Part shown: positions 21,875-32,714 of the stretch, one piece after another | Layout: every line of letters begins with the position of its first letter | How positions within the stretch are numbered: position 1 is the stretch's first letter | NCBI GenBank assembly: GCA_001662425.1 | Contig: BDDC01000009.1 | Span: forward strand, 135,325 to 199,324 | Direction of reading: 5' to 3' | DNA length: 64,000 nucleotides | Source of the DNA: Chlamydomonas sphaeroides | Lineage: Eukaryota > Chlorophyta > Chlorophyceae > Chlamydomonadales > Chlamydomonadaceae | Position numbers and translations under genes: made by a program | The notes under the pieces: generated by a model | What the model saw: the letters and a program-made list of their open reading frames with translations, nothing else | The model's database searches: none | Told to the model about the DNA's origin: nothing

Positions 21875-23470
21875 GCGACGGGGCGGCGGTGGGATTGAGC
21901 GAGGCGAGCGTCAACGTGTATGATGTGGTTGGGCCATCTGCTGACAGCAGACTGCGGCGGCCGGCGCTCGGAGGCATGTGCTACTTTTGTTTGCATGCCG
22001 GCAGGACGAGTAGTTGCGGACGCGTGCTGATGGCGTGGTGTGCTTTGTCGCTGTCTTGCATTGGAGTTGGCTTCCGATGCTTCTGTTGGCGTAAATGGTT
22101 TGTGAGCGAGTGATTTGGGCAGGGGAATGGTGAAATGGTGAAGTACCCGGGAGCCTTGTTCAGCTCTGGCGCGTGGACGTGTGGAGGGTGGGTGCGAGAG
22201 GTTGAGCGAGCCAGCCAGCCAGCGGGGCCGGCGGGCTAAGTGCGTGGTTGCAGCATGACATGCCGAAGACATGTGCGTTGGGGTGGGTCAGATGAGCGCT
22301 ATCCGCGCCCACCTGCAGTGCTGATGCGATGGCGGGGTTGTCGGTGTGGGCAACTTGCGTGGGTGAGGGGGTTCCCGTCCGGACTCCCGTGTTCGCCACA
22401 GGCGGTCCGCCCGTAAGGGCTGGCCGAGCGGTGTCGTCGTGCAGAAGGCCTGATGCGGGCAGAGCTGGACGGTGGTTGGGAATGGAGCCATGGGTCGGCT
22501 GCAGAGGTGGCATCGGCGGGCACGTTCGGTATCGTCGCCATGGGAGGGGTGAGGGCGAGCTGTGGCAACGCAGCCGAGCAAGCTGCGTAGCTACGCAGGG
22601 CAAGCAGCTATCCTGTGTGGCCCGGGAGGTTGAGGACTGAGCGTACGGACTGCAGCGCTGGTGCACGTTCCTTTGTGTCGTACTGCTGGACACACGTATG
22701 ACCGCGCTTGCCGCGGACCCGGCCCTAATTGGCATTCTCTTGATCCTTTTTGTGGGGCCCTATTTTGACCGTTGTGTGATGTTGGACAGCCTGACGCTAA
22801 CGAAAGCAGCATTGCGGTCGTATATTCGTCACAAGGCTCCGAGTTGCCTTGCTGCGGCGGTCCTTGTTGCACGGCCCTCAAAAGCATGGAAGTTTGGTAA
22901 CGTTTGGCCCTCGTGAACCCCCAACCCATGTTGGCGCCATGGCGGGGGTTCTGACATGTGGAAGCCACGCGTGTTACTAGAGCTGCTGGATCAGGTTGGC
23001 GACGCCGCTTCCTGTCCGCTGCTTTGGAATCCGAACATGTTACAGAGTTTGTTGCTCCACGTCCCAACTGCTCCCAGCATCAGGCTTGTTCGGTTATGTG
23101 TACAGCGTGCAGCAACTTGTCGTACAAACCAACTGCTGCCCATGCCCCGCGATGTCTTAATAAAAATGCCAATGCCTCGTCACTTCCCGTCACCGCCAAC
23201 CGCCCCAGCAGTGACGCATCCGGGCCGGGTTGCCGTGCCAAGCCTGGGCACCTTTGGGCGCCCGCTGGCGCACCCGCAGGCGCGGCCTGGCCCGGTAAGC
23301 GCGGCCCAGCGGAGACGCTTGCCACACGGCCACTCGCTAGATACGAGCGTATGCCACCGGTAGCGACGAGTTGAGCGACGCACGTCGTGACCACGGACAC
23401 CAGCCAGGCGGCCTCTCGGCGCCGCGCGCCGGCTGCATCACCGACGGCGCCGCAGGAGCTGGCTCGCCCG
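21875..23470. other. Intergenic, convergent 3' ends
   Basis: About 1.6 kb between the Ser-rich gene (+) and the reductase gene (-). No coding frame is supported. A minus-strand TGTAA (TTACA at 23040-23044) may end the reductase transcript. Confidence 0.4.
23040..23044 (-). promoter_or_regulatory. Poly(A) signal TGTAA for the 5-alpha-reductase gene
   Basis: TGTAA on the minus strand, about 430 bases after the stop at 23471. This is the nearest match to the green-algal signal on that side. Confidence 0.4.
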
Positions 23471-25153
23471 CTACCACAGGAAGGGCACCACCGCCTTGCG
23501 GCCCGCGGGGTACTCGCCCTTGAACTTGTCCAGGTACCACCTGAGGGGGCATTCGGGCAGGAGGGCGGCGGCGGCAAGGGCACAGGGGCACGCGGTTCGT
23601 CTGCTCATGTCGTCAGGCGCAGCCCAGGGCTACCGGCCGAGCTGGTGGAAGCTCTGCGTTGGCAGGCGAGCTTGGCCCACGACACCCGGCTCGCGGATCG
23701 CAGCCCCTGCCCCTCCCCTGTTACGGGAAGCCGCACCTGTGGTGGTGGTGCCCCCGCGGTGACAGGTTGCAGAAGGTGAAGAGCGCAAAGGCGGCGGCGG
23801 GCAGGCTGCCTGTGGCCAGCGCGAAGCCGGTCCACTCCAGTATCTCGCTGGCGTAGTTGCCCGCTGACACCAGGTTGAACATGCCGCCGCTGGGGGCAGC
23901 AAGAGCAGGGGAGCGGAAGGGGCCGATCAGGGCTGGCGAGGAAGGGAGCAAGGGGGTCTCAGCGCACAGGGCGCGGGACAGGCACACGGGGCCGGGGACA
24001 GAACCATGCACCGTCGGCGCCCCAGGCTTGGGCGCACGCGAAGCCCGCAAGGGAGAGCCAGCTCCCCACGGCCCGACCGCCAGAGCTCCGCCCCGCCCGC
24101 ACCCCACCCCGCGCGGCCCTCCCCGCTAACAGTACAGCGCCCGCCCTGGGCCCAGGCCGATGCACCACGGCACCCCGGCCTTCAGCTGCGGCCCTGGCCC
24201 GTGCGGCCCGTACCGCGGGATCTTGTAGCCCGTCTCCCCGGGCTTGCGCAGGTTGATAAGGATGAGGTCGGCCCGCATCACGTTGAGCCAGCCCACCAGC
24301 CACAGCGTCAGCCCCGCCACCACGCGGGGCGACCAGGCGGGCTGCTCGGGCGTGAGCTGCCGCGTAAAGCTCCAGCCCTGGAGGGGCGGCGGGGCGGCGG
24401 CAGGCTGCGTCATGACCAGCGTTCGGGACAGCAGAGGCTGTGCCCTGATCCTGGCGTGCTGCCCCCTACGCAGGCCTCCGCCTAAGCGCTCGCGGCGGCC
24501 CGGCGTTGCGGCTGGGTGGAACGCGCTCGGGTCGTCCGTACCCCGCTGGGGCATATCCTTGTGGCCGGGCCCCACCAGGCGACGCACCTGCAGGAAGCCA
24601 TTCCAGATGCAGAACACAAAGCTCGCGGCCCACACGGCAAGGGTCGTGGGCTTGCCACCGCGTATGAGCAGCGGGTAGGCGAAGGCGCGGTAGGTGTAGT
24701 GGGTCAGGAAGGCGGCGGCCAGGACGGAGCGCGGGCTGGTGGGGTGGCGAAGGAAGCTCTTGGGGCCCGACCACAGAATGCAGGCCAGGAACACGAGCGG
24801 CGACGGCAGCTCTTGGGTCTGCATGGCGAGGTGGATCGCGATGGAAGGCGGGCAGGGTTTGGGCAAATGGGAAAGAAAGCAAGGATGTTGCGGCGTGGCG
24901 ACCCAAGGACCGATCGCCGCAGTCGCGAGGGCGCCGGAGCGCTCACCAGCCATGCTAGCCTTGCGTTGATGAAGATGCCCCACCCGTTCCGCGAGTAGCG
25001 GCCATAGGGCGCCGAAATGCCTGTCATAAGCGCCACGAAGACGGGAACCGCGGTGCCTAGCATCGCCAGCAGGGCAACACTGTGCCACGCCCCGAGCGCT
25101 GTTTCCAAGCCATGTTTGCCCATCAACTCGTCCTGGGAGGGAAGGCTCAACAT
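23471..25153 (-). CDS. 3-oxo-5-alpha-steroid 4-dehydrogenase family (DET2/SRD5A-like)
   Basis: Five minus-strand exons: 25153-24947, 24818-24588, 24377-24214, 23889-23737 and 23540-23471 (825 nt, 274 residues, the usual family length of about 260-280). The family reduces the delta-4 double bond of 3-oxo steroids with NADPH in the ER membrane; in plants DET2 acts in brassinosteroid synthesis. Visible family signatures are PYGRYSRNGWGIFINARLAW, ELPSPLVF, THYTYRAFAYPLLIRGGKPT, NVMRADLILINLRKPGETGY, KIPRGGMFNLVSAGNYASEI, EWTGFALATGSLPAAAFALF and the C-terminal NLSPRGHHHHRWYLDKFKGE followed by a basic/hydrophobic end (RKAVVPFLW). Several hydrophobic spans agree with an integral membrane enzyme. 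The C-terminal half is complete, so the enzyme is probably active. The natural substrate in algae is not known from sequence. The start shares a 335-bp spacer with the Nudix gene. Confidence 0.93.
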
Positions 25154-25488
25154 GGTTGGTGTCGCAGCGAGGTGAATGAGTGAAGCAAAAGTAGGAACCG
25201 CTACAGTAATTTCGCACCAGTACTACAGTATAGAGCGCCAACTAGTACGTGTTTGGGCACAACACAGGCCAACGCCAAGTTTCTGACAGGCACCGCATGC
25301 CCGCACGCTGCAGCAGCACGACACTTTAATTGAACACATACACGTAGATGCGATGCGCATTGCATAGCTGGCAAGGCTTAGCTCGCGCGGCGCTGCAGCG
25401 CACGAGGAGGTCGCCCGCTCCCAACTGCTTGCCTGGCGGGAAGTGCGGTCGCAGGTCAACCAGTGCAGCTACCACGCCAGCAGTGCGC
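25154..25488. promoter_or_regulatory. Divergent promoter region, reductase and Nudix genes
   Basis: 335 bp between two divergent ATGs. It is AT-richer than its flanks and includes ACAGTATAGAGCG near 25225, a weak TATA-like site. Both promoters must lie here. Confidence 0.5.
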
Positions 25489-27695
25489 ATGGCGGATACG
25501 GACTGTGGCAAGTGGGCGATCGCGGCCCTGGCCGGAGAGGACGGCGCGCCCGAGTGGGCGGCGTCACTGCTGCGGCACGCCCAGGCCCACAAGACGCTCA
25601 CGGTACGTTGCCCAGCAAATTGGCTGCGAGCCACGCACAAGAACAGTCGCCGCCACGCGAGGGGCGTCGGCCCCACGTACGCAGCCGTCCCGCCGCTGCC
25701 GCATGAACGGCCGGCTTCGCTGTACCGCCGCTGACGCGTCAGAGCAGGAGGGCAGAGCCCTCTGCCCCGACACTCTGCCCTCCATCTTACCTGCTGCGCC
25801 ACCGCCCGCCCCGTCAGCTGGTGATGATCGACGACGGGCGGCGGGTGCTGCTGGGCCGCAAGAAGCGGGGCTTCGGGGCGGGCTACTACAACGGCTTTGG
25901 CGGCAAGGCACGAGCGTGGGCCGGGGCGGGCCCCATGAGGCCGCAGTGGCCCCCTGAGGCCCCAGTTGATCCGGTCTGGGATATCCGTGCATTCCTCACG
26001 GGGCCAGAGCGCTGCGGCGGGACCTGGTGGCACCTAGGTGGGACCGCGCTGGCGGTTTTGCGGCGAGGCAAGAGAGCGGGCGCCCCCGGACCCCCAGGTG
26101 GAGCCCGGTGAGACCATTCGCGAGGCGGCGGAGCGTGAGGTGCGCTGCAGGTCAGGGGCGCAGCAACGCGCAGGGCTCTCACGCCTCCCGGTTGGCGGGC
26201 ACGTAGGGCGGGGTGGAGGCCGCAAGTGGGTCAGGTCGCCAGGCGGCGGCCGTGTTGTGGGGCGGCATATGATGGCGGGCGGCTGCATGTGAGGGGCAGG
26301 CGGGGGCAGGCGGGTGTGGCCAACCGAAGGACGCGTGCCGCGGCAGGGGCTGAGCTCACGGGCGGCAGCTGGCAGGTGGCGCGGCGCCGCAGGCGCGGCC
26401 ATGGTGCCGCGAAGAGCCCCGACCTCAAGCCTGTCCGCCCGCCCCCGGGTCAACTTGTGTGCTCGCAGTTGATGGAGGAGGCTTGCATCGCCGCAGAGGA
26501 CCTGCGGGAGGCGGGTGAGGCGGGCGGAGCCGGGGCCAGGCACCACCACCTCGCCAGCAGCGCCGCGGCAGACCCGGTCCGCATGGCACGGCACCTGCGG
26601 CTACGCTGTGCGCGGCTGCCGGGAGCGCGCGGCCAGCCGGCCACCGTGGCGGCCCCAGCCTCGGTCTGCCCGTGCAGCGGATGCAGCGCCCTTGCTGACG
26701 GGCCCGCTGTCATGGCCGCGCGCAGGCGTGCTCGTGTTCACCTTCGACGACCAGGAGCGGCCCTGGGAGGTGCACGGTGAGGGCCCCGCTGCGTGCCTCA
26801 AGCCACTTGCCCGCAAGCCGCGCGCCCTTGCGCTGCGGGCCGGCGGTGTGTGCTCACGGCGCTCGCGGCTCGTGCTGCACTGCGGCAGCCTCAAGCCTAC
26901 AACCCCATGCCCAGTGGCTCTGCTTCAGGTGGCTAGATGGCTGGGAAAGTTGATGCATGCCGCGCTGCGTCCCCTCACCCCTGGTGTACCCTGCGCGGAA
27001 GCTGCCGTGTTTCGCTTACCCCTCAGTGGATTGCTGCACCGCTGCTCGCCCTGCGCGCAGTGTTCAGCGCCAGCGCTTACCGCGGTGAGCCCACGGAGAC
27101 GGAGGAGATGGCGCCCGTGTGGTTTCCGCACGGCGAGGTGCCATTCGACCAGATGTGGGCCGACGATGTGTTCTGGTGGGTGCGTCAGGGGGCTGTGGTT
27201 GCCCGGGGGCGCCTGGCCGTGTCGCAGCTATTGCCCACGCTAGCCAGGGCTGCGGAAACCACAATGCATTGGTACATAGGGCTGGCACTGGTGCATTCGC
27301 TTTGGCTTTTGCTTGCGCTTTGCTTTTAATCAGCGGCGGCGTGCGTCAATATATACGGTCATGCCGTTCCAGGCAGTTCGGGCGGCTATGTCCGGCCCGT
27401 GGGGAGAGGGCACTTGTCCGTGTGCCCGACACACCTCACCAGCTATGACGGCATTTTGACCAACCGTGCGGCCTGGTCAGGGTGGCCTCTTTCTGGGGCG
27501 AGCCATGCACCCATGCGCAGCTGGGACAGGTTTGCTACCCCTGAGCTATTGGCATCTTCACCCGTGTCTGGCAGGTACCCGCTGTTGCTGCAGCGGAGGT
27601 ACTTCCGCGGCGTGTTTGCGTTTGCGGAGACGACACGCATGGTGTGGCACAAGGTGTGGCCAGCCGACGCGGACGCGGGCGGCGCGCCATCGTGA
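25489..27695 (+). CDS. MTH1/NUDT1-like Nudix hydrolase
   Basis: Seven exons: 25489-25602, 25818-25907, 26098-26139, 26469-26514, 26726-26776, 27061-27175 and 27575-27695 (579 nt, 192 residues). It aligns by eye with MTH1 along its length: LVMIDDGRRVLLGRKKRGFG, YYNGFGGKVEPGETIREAAE, RELMEEACIAAEDLREAG, VLVFTFDD, APVWFPHGEVPFDQMWADDV, FWYPLLLQRRYFRGVFAF. MTH1 enzymes hydrolyse oxidised purine nucleotides such as 8-oxo-dGTP and keep them out of DNA. The catalytic Nudix-box acids (GETIREAAERELMEE) are present, but the last Gly of the box (EExGU) reads Cys (EEACI). The N-terminal 38 residues are extra compared with human MTH1. Intron 2 (25908-26097) appears to start with GC, because any nearby GT donor would insert residues inside GGK/VEPGE. 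Intron 6 contains dispersed repeat copy B. Confidence 0.92.
27331..27533 (-). repeat. Dispersed repeat, copy B, inside a Nudix-gene intron
   Basis: Inverted copy of 17426-17636, aligned along about 205 bp with roughly four in five bases shared by eye. It lies fully inside intron 6 (27176-27574) of the Nudix gene and accounts for half of that intron, so it probably inserted into an existing intron. Confidence 0.8.
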
Positions 27696-28715
27696 GGGGG
27701 CCATTGCGCCCGCCCAAGACTTGGAGGCCGCACGGGAGCCCATAGGGAGCTGCGCGTACTTCGGGATGCGAAGTTGTGCATGCAGCAGACTTGGTGTTGC
27801 GTGTAGTCGTGGACGGAGGTGGTCGCGGTACGGCTTCTTCCGCTAAGGGAGGCTATATGCATGCGCATTGATCGGTGCCTTGTGAACGCCCAGCGCAGCT
27901 GAGGTGATGTGGCTTATATGCTTGCATATGAATTGTGGCAGCGGGGGCGGCACCCCACACAGAAGGGGAGCTCTGTTTGCTGCGAGCCCAATGTTCTCGT
28001 GCCCCCCATGGTCTTAACGATTGCCTACGATGCCGTGTGCCGGTGGGTGCATTTGCTGCGAGGGGGTTGGCACCAGCCAACGCGTGCTAGGGCTCATGGC
28101 CACTCAAGGGTTCATCGCCAGGGTTTGCCGGTCCTCGAAGACGAACGGGCACATGTAGTGGCCAAGCAAAAGACGCGCTCTCACCAAATCTTCCGTCGGC
28201 TGGCAGAGGCTGGGCCAGCGCGTACACTGATTGGCGTGTCAGCAATCACATCACAAACCTGTTGCGGCCCCTTCGCCGCGACGCCGCCAAACCCTTGGTG
28301 GATCCGTGTACACGACTCTCACTTGTATGCATTGATGCGGGCATCGGGCGCTTACGCGGTGATCACCCTCTGCATGGGCGCCCATTGCGCCGAAAAAGTA
28401 ATGGGAGCCTTCTCGGCGCGGCCAATTTTTACATTTCAAGCCGACAATCACAGAACCACAATTGCTGCTCACTCTCTGTCCAATATGGACACCTGTTAAC
28501 CTGCTTACAGCAACAAGCAAATGTGCCGCCAGCGTCCTGCGCGTAGCCAGTGGGTGTTCAACAAGAAGTGGCCCTTCCAGCTGCACGTTGCGTGATATTT
28601 CAGCGTGATCTATTAGAACAACACGTTTAGTTTACGGAGCTGCGCTTCCGGCCACCTTCGTCCATCCCCATCACGCGCGTGCCGCGTCAGCGTCCAGCCT
28701 AGCGAGCCTCAAATA
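27696..28715. other. Intergenic spacer
   Basis: 3' flank of the Nudix gene and promoter of the aspartate oxidase gene. No coding frame is supported. The last 100 bases are C-rich leader. Confidence 0.4.
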
Positions 28716-31314
28716 ATGGCTACGCTTCAGCTCCGCAGCGCCACGCAGGCGCGTGTGCGGCAGGCCGCGCCCCCGGCTGTGGCGCGACTCGGGTTCGGAC
28801 GGCCCGTTCGCCGGTCGGCGACTGTGTCGCGTGCCACGACAGTGCGCGTTTGCGCCGACGTCAACTTCGACGCCTTCAGGCCTTCAGGATCAGTCAGCGT
28901 TTCCAATCAGGCGCCAGTTGCTGCACCGGCGCCAGTGAAGCAGCACGACTTCCTGGTGATAGGCAGCGGCATCGCCGGCCTTACTTACGCTCTGAAGGTC
29001 GCCGAGTATGGCACCGTTGCAGTCATCACCAAGGACTATGCTGCCGAGGGCTGCACGCGTTACGCCCAGGGAGGCGTGTGCGCCGTCCTGGACAAGACCG
29101 ACAGCGTCGCCGATCACGTTCGCGACACCATTGTCGCGGGAGCCTTCCTCAACGACCCTTCGTAAGTTGCCGTCATAGTGTTGCTCAGCGGGTGGGGGCT
29201 CTACCTGCGATCGGTCGCGAGCTGCTGCAGTCCGACCATCCGCAACTGTCTTCGATTGTAGCGTGTACGTCCTGTTAAGCACCTCTGTTCCAGCCTGCTG
29301 TGCCCATTGTTATGGCAGCTAGTAATTGACGCCGTTCCCTTGTAACTCGACGCAGGGCTGTTGAGGTTGTGTGCCGTGAGGGGCCTGCGCGCGTGCTGGA
29401 GCTTGTGGAGATGGGCGCCGAGTTCTCGCGCAATCACGATGGCTCGCTGCACCTGACGAAAGAGGGCGGCCACAGCAACCGCCGCATCGTGCACGCTGCC
29501 GACATGACTGGCGCGGAGATTGAGCGCGCGCTGCTGGCGGAGGCGCATTCGCACAAGAACATCCACTTCTACGAGCACCACATGGTCGTGGACCTGGTGG
29601 TCGACGAGTATGGTGGCGCCCCGCACTGCTTCGGCGCCGACGTGCTGGACCAGCGTGCCCAAACCATGACACGGTAAGCCCGCGATGCGTCGGTCGGCTT
29701 CACCAAGCTGCCTTGCTGCTGCAAATTGTTATGCGTAGCTGCTGCGTGGCTCTTCCTTGTGTCAGAGGAGATGGACGGGGTGCAGTTGGACGCCGGCGAA
29801 GGGGATGTCTCCGCAAGTGTTGTGACGCTAGCTGACTCACACTGGCCCTTGCCTTTTTCCTGCTTACCATGTCAGGTTCATCGGCCTGTCCACTCTCCTG
29901 GCCAGCGGCGGCGCAGGTCAGGTCTACCCCAACACCACCAACCCGCACGTTGCCACCGGCGATGGGATCGCCATGGCGTACCGCGCGCATGCCAACGTGA
30001 GCAACATGGAATTCGTTCAGTTCCACCCCACCGGCCTATACAACCCGGCCGCTACGGGCAGTACCTTCCTCATCACGGAGGCCGTGCGGGGCGAGGGTGG
30101 CATGTTGTTCAACATGGCCGGCGACCGCTTCATGCAGCAGTACGACGAGCGCCTGGAGCTGGCCCCGCGCGACGTCGTTGCTCGCGCCATCCACGAGCAG
30201 ATCATGTCCCGCGGCGACAAGCACGTGTGGCTGGACATTAGCCACAAGCCCCGCGACGAGGTCCTGCACCACTTTCCTAACATAGCCGCCAAGTGCAAGG
30301 AGCTGGGCATCGACATCGCGCAGGACGCCATCCCCGTCGTGCCGGCGCAGCACTACACCTGCGGCGGTGTGACAACGGGCTTGCTCGGCGAGACTAACAT
30401 CCAGGGCCTGTACGCATGTGGCGAGGTGGCGTGCTCGGGCCTGCACGGCGCCAACCGCCTGGCCTCCAACTCGCTTCTGGAGGGCCTGGTGTTTGCGGAG
30501 CGTGCCGTCAACCCCAGCGTCGCCCACGCCGAGCACGCGCTGCGCAACTGCAACCGCCAGCTGCACTATGCGGCGGCGTCGGCTGACTTTCGCGGCGCCC
30601 GCGCTGCGCGCCCACTGACGGCGACGCTGTCGGAGTGGGTAGCTGGCCGGCGGCAGGAGCTGCGTGACATCATGTGGCGCTACTGTGGTATCGTGCGCAA
30701 GTAAGCTGGGATCCCGGGCGAATCGAGCACGGGGACTTGGGCCAGTGCAACGGGGTCTGACGGGCGCTTGGCGTAAGATTGCGTGCGCAAAGCTGTTCCG
30801 TGTCTCGCTTGCCCCGTACCGGTACTCCGTACTGATGCGGCCGAGTGCCATTACTCTCTTGCTTCTTACGCGCAGCTGCCCTTCCCTGCCCCTCCCCCCA
30901 CCCGCTCCCAGGACCAAGGAGCTCAAGGCCGCTCGCGACCACGTGTTGTCGCTGCTCATCGAGACAAAGGCCATCTACAAAAACTATGGCGTCAGCACGG
31001 AGCTGGTGGAGTTGCTCAACATGGCCACGGTGGCGGAGCTCACGGTGTCGTGCGCTCTGCAGCGCAAGGAGAGCCGCGGCCTGCACTACAGCGCAGACTA
31101 TCCGCACCTGGACGACTCGCAGCGCCGCCCTAGCATGATCAGCACCTCGCTGAAGTCGCGCTACGACCTGTCGCCTTACCTAAATAACGTGCCGTCGGTG
31201 CTGCCGGCGGGCTCAGGCGGCGCGGCGGGCATGGCGCAGAGCAAGCGCCTTTCGCGCAAGGCGCCGTCGCGTGAGCGCGAGATGGCTGTGCGGTCGACGC
31301 CGCAGGACCTGTGA
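28716..31314 (+). CDS. nadB: L-aspartate oxidase, plastid-targeted
   Basis: Four exons: 28716-29161, 29356-29673, 29876-30700 and 30912-31314 (1,992 nt, 663 residues). The enzyme oxidises L-aspartate to iminoaspartate, the first step of de novo NAD synthesis, and works with quinolinate synthase; in plants and algae it is in the plastid. The first 50-60 residues are Arg/Ala/Ser/Val-rich (transit peptide). Then follow the FAD dinucleotide motif ([20 protein letters not shown]), [111 protein letters not shown] and [20 protein letters not shown]. These are the conserved blocks of the succinate dehydrogenase/fumarate reductase flavoprotein superfamily. The helical C-terminal region runs to [16 protein letters not shown], the usual end of NadB. 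About 60 extra basic Ser-rich residues follow. A TGTAA lies 235 bases after the stop. Confidence 0.96.
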
Positions 31315-31548
31315 ACGGCTAGCTGGAGGCTGCGCTGACGGGTGCCGCCGGGTGGGCGTAAGTGGGGTATGGGGTTCGTGTGCCTGTCGTGAACCCGTGA
31401 TGGGGGCTGAGTGGTACGGCGGAAGCCCGTAAGGAGGTTGGTTCATGGAGGTACGCATTCGGGCGTGAATTGCGGGGTATGCGGCTGAGCCAGTTGCTGC
31501 AGATTCCAGTGTGTACACTAATTGACGTTACAGCCCGCGGGGCCGTTT

Positions 31549-31553
31549 TGTAA
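31549..31553 (+). promoter_or_regulatory. Poly(A) signal TGTAA for nadB
   Basis: TGTAA 235 bases after the nadB stop codon on the same strand. Confidence 0.6.
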
Positions 31554-32714
31554 TCTAACGGATCTGAAGAACAAGGCGCGTGCTGTGTGTTCGTGTAATT
31601 CGGCAATGTGACTGCAATGCATATGTTCCTCGACCCGAGCTTCCACCGCTAGTGCTTATGAGGGCTGTGGCAACTGTGCTGCTTACCCTGTAGCATGTGC
31701 AGATGTTCCGTGCTATGCATGAGCCTGCTGTGCATCGTCCATTGCCGAGGCGTAGCCTACTCATGTACACAGCCAGCGGCTGCGACGTGCCTGCGACGCT
31801 AACTAAGCAGGGATAGGCGGAAGCGTGGGGCGTTGACAAAGGTGACGCCAGTCGCCCTGCCTCTCGTAGCGGCAGCAGACGCCAACTCGTTAACTTGATG
31901 AAACCTCCCTAGCTGCGCATAGGTGCATGGCTCGCCTCAAAAAGAGGTCACCGTTGTCGCGTCAGCTGCTGCGCGGCACCAGAGTATGTCGAGCCTGCGG
32001 CTGCAACTCCCGCCTCGGCACGACCCAGACTTTGCCCTAAGCACGTCACCGGACATGCATGGGCCGGCAGCTGTGACTGCTATGGCCGCTTGCCGTCTGG
32101 CCGTGCCAATACACATATAGGAAGCGCCGCCGCTTTCCTCAATCCTGATGAGGTCAGATGATAGTAGCGGCAACCGCTGCTTTACATGGGAAGCCAAGCA
32201 AGGGGCAGGCAGCTGCGTCTGCGTTCATGGTAGCTCCGACACACCGTTGCAAGGCGCAAATCCACAAAACTTCACACATCGTAAGCTTAGGAACTAGGCT
32301 GTGTGCGTGCGTTGAACACTCGCAGGCACTCTTAGATCACCATGATGCACTCGCCTATTTTGGGCATACCATGGGGCAGCACGCCACGTGCCACCACAGG
32401 AGTTGAGCATGGCACCACGCGTGCGCTGTAGCTGCAGTCCAAGCAGCAGCACTCAGTATGCAGTCCGGCCACCACACCACAGCACACCACACCACTCAGG
32501 GCGCCGTCGCCGGCGCTCACATAAAAATTTCCTGCTCAGCTTCGCTGGCAGACCTATGCCCTAGTGCTGCTCGCTGGCAAGTCTTATTGCTACAAGCATA
32601 CGCCGCTAACTAAAAGCTCCGCACATCATTCCCTAGTAATGTGTCAGTGCATCCTATCCCACACTGGGCTAGACACCGTAGTCGTCACCGTTCTCTCACA
32701 GCTTTTGACAGCCC
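31554..32714. other. Convergent intergenic region
   Basis: Between the 3' ends of nadB (+) and the RCC1-repeat gene (-). It contains the repeat fragment at 31901-31952. A minus-strand TGTAA (TTACA near 32182) is too far from the RCC1 stop to assign with confidence. No gene seen. Confidence 0.4.
31901..31952 (+). repeat. Dispersed repeat, fragment C
   Basis: About 52 bp matching the first part of copy A: AAACCTCCCTAGCTGCGCAT, then GTGCATGGCTCGCCTC and AAAGAGGTCACC. Similarity stops after the CACC, so this is a truncated copy or only the conserved end of a more variable element. Confidence 0.7.

Noticed and set aside
22698..22916. 72-codon frame with a hydrophobic start
   Set aside because: Starts like a membrane peptide, but is isolated, short, and lies in the 3' flank of the reductase gene.
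24126..25241. Single 371-codon frame as the reductase gene
   Set aside because: It reads through three introns; splicing gives a 274-residue protein that matches the family end to end.
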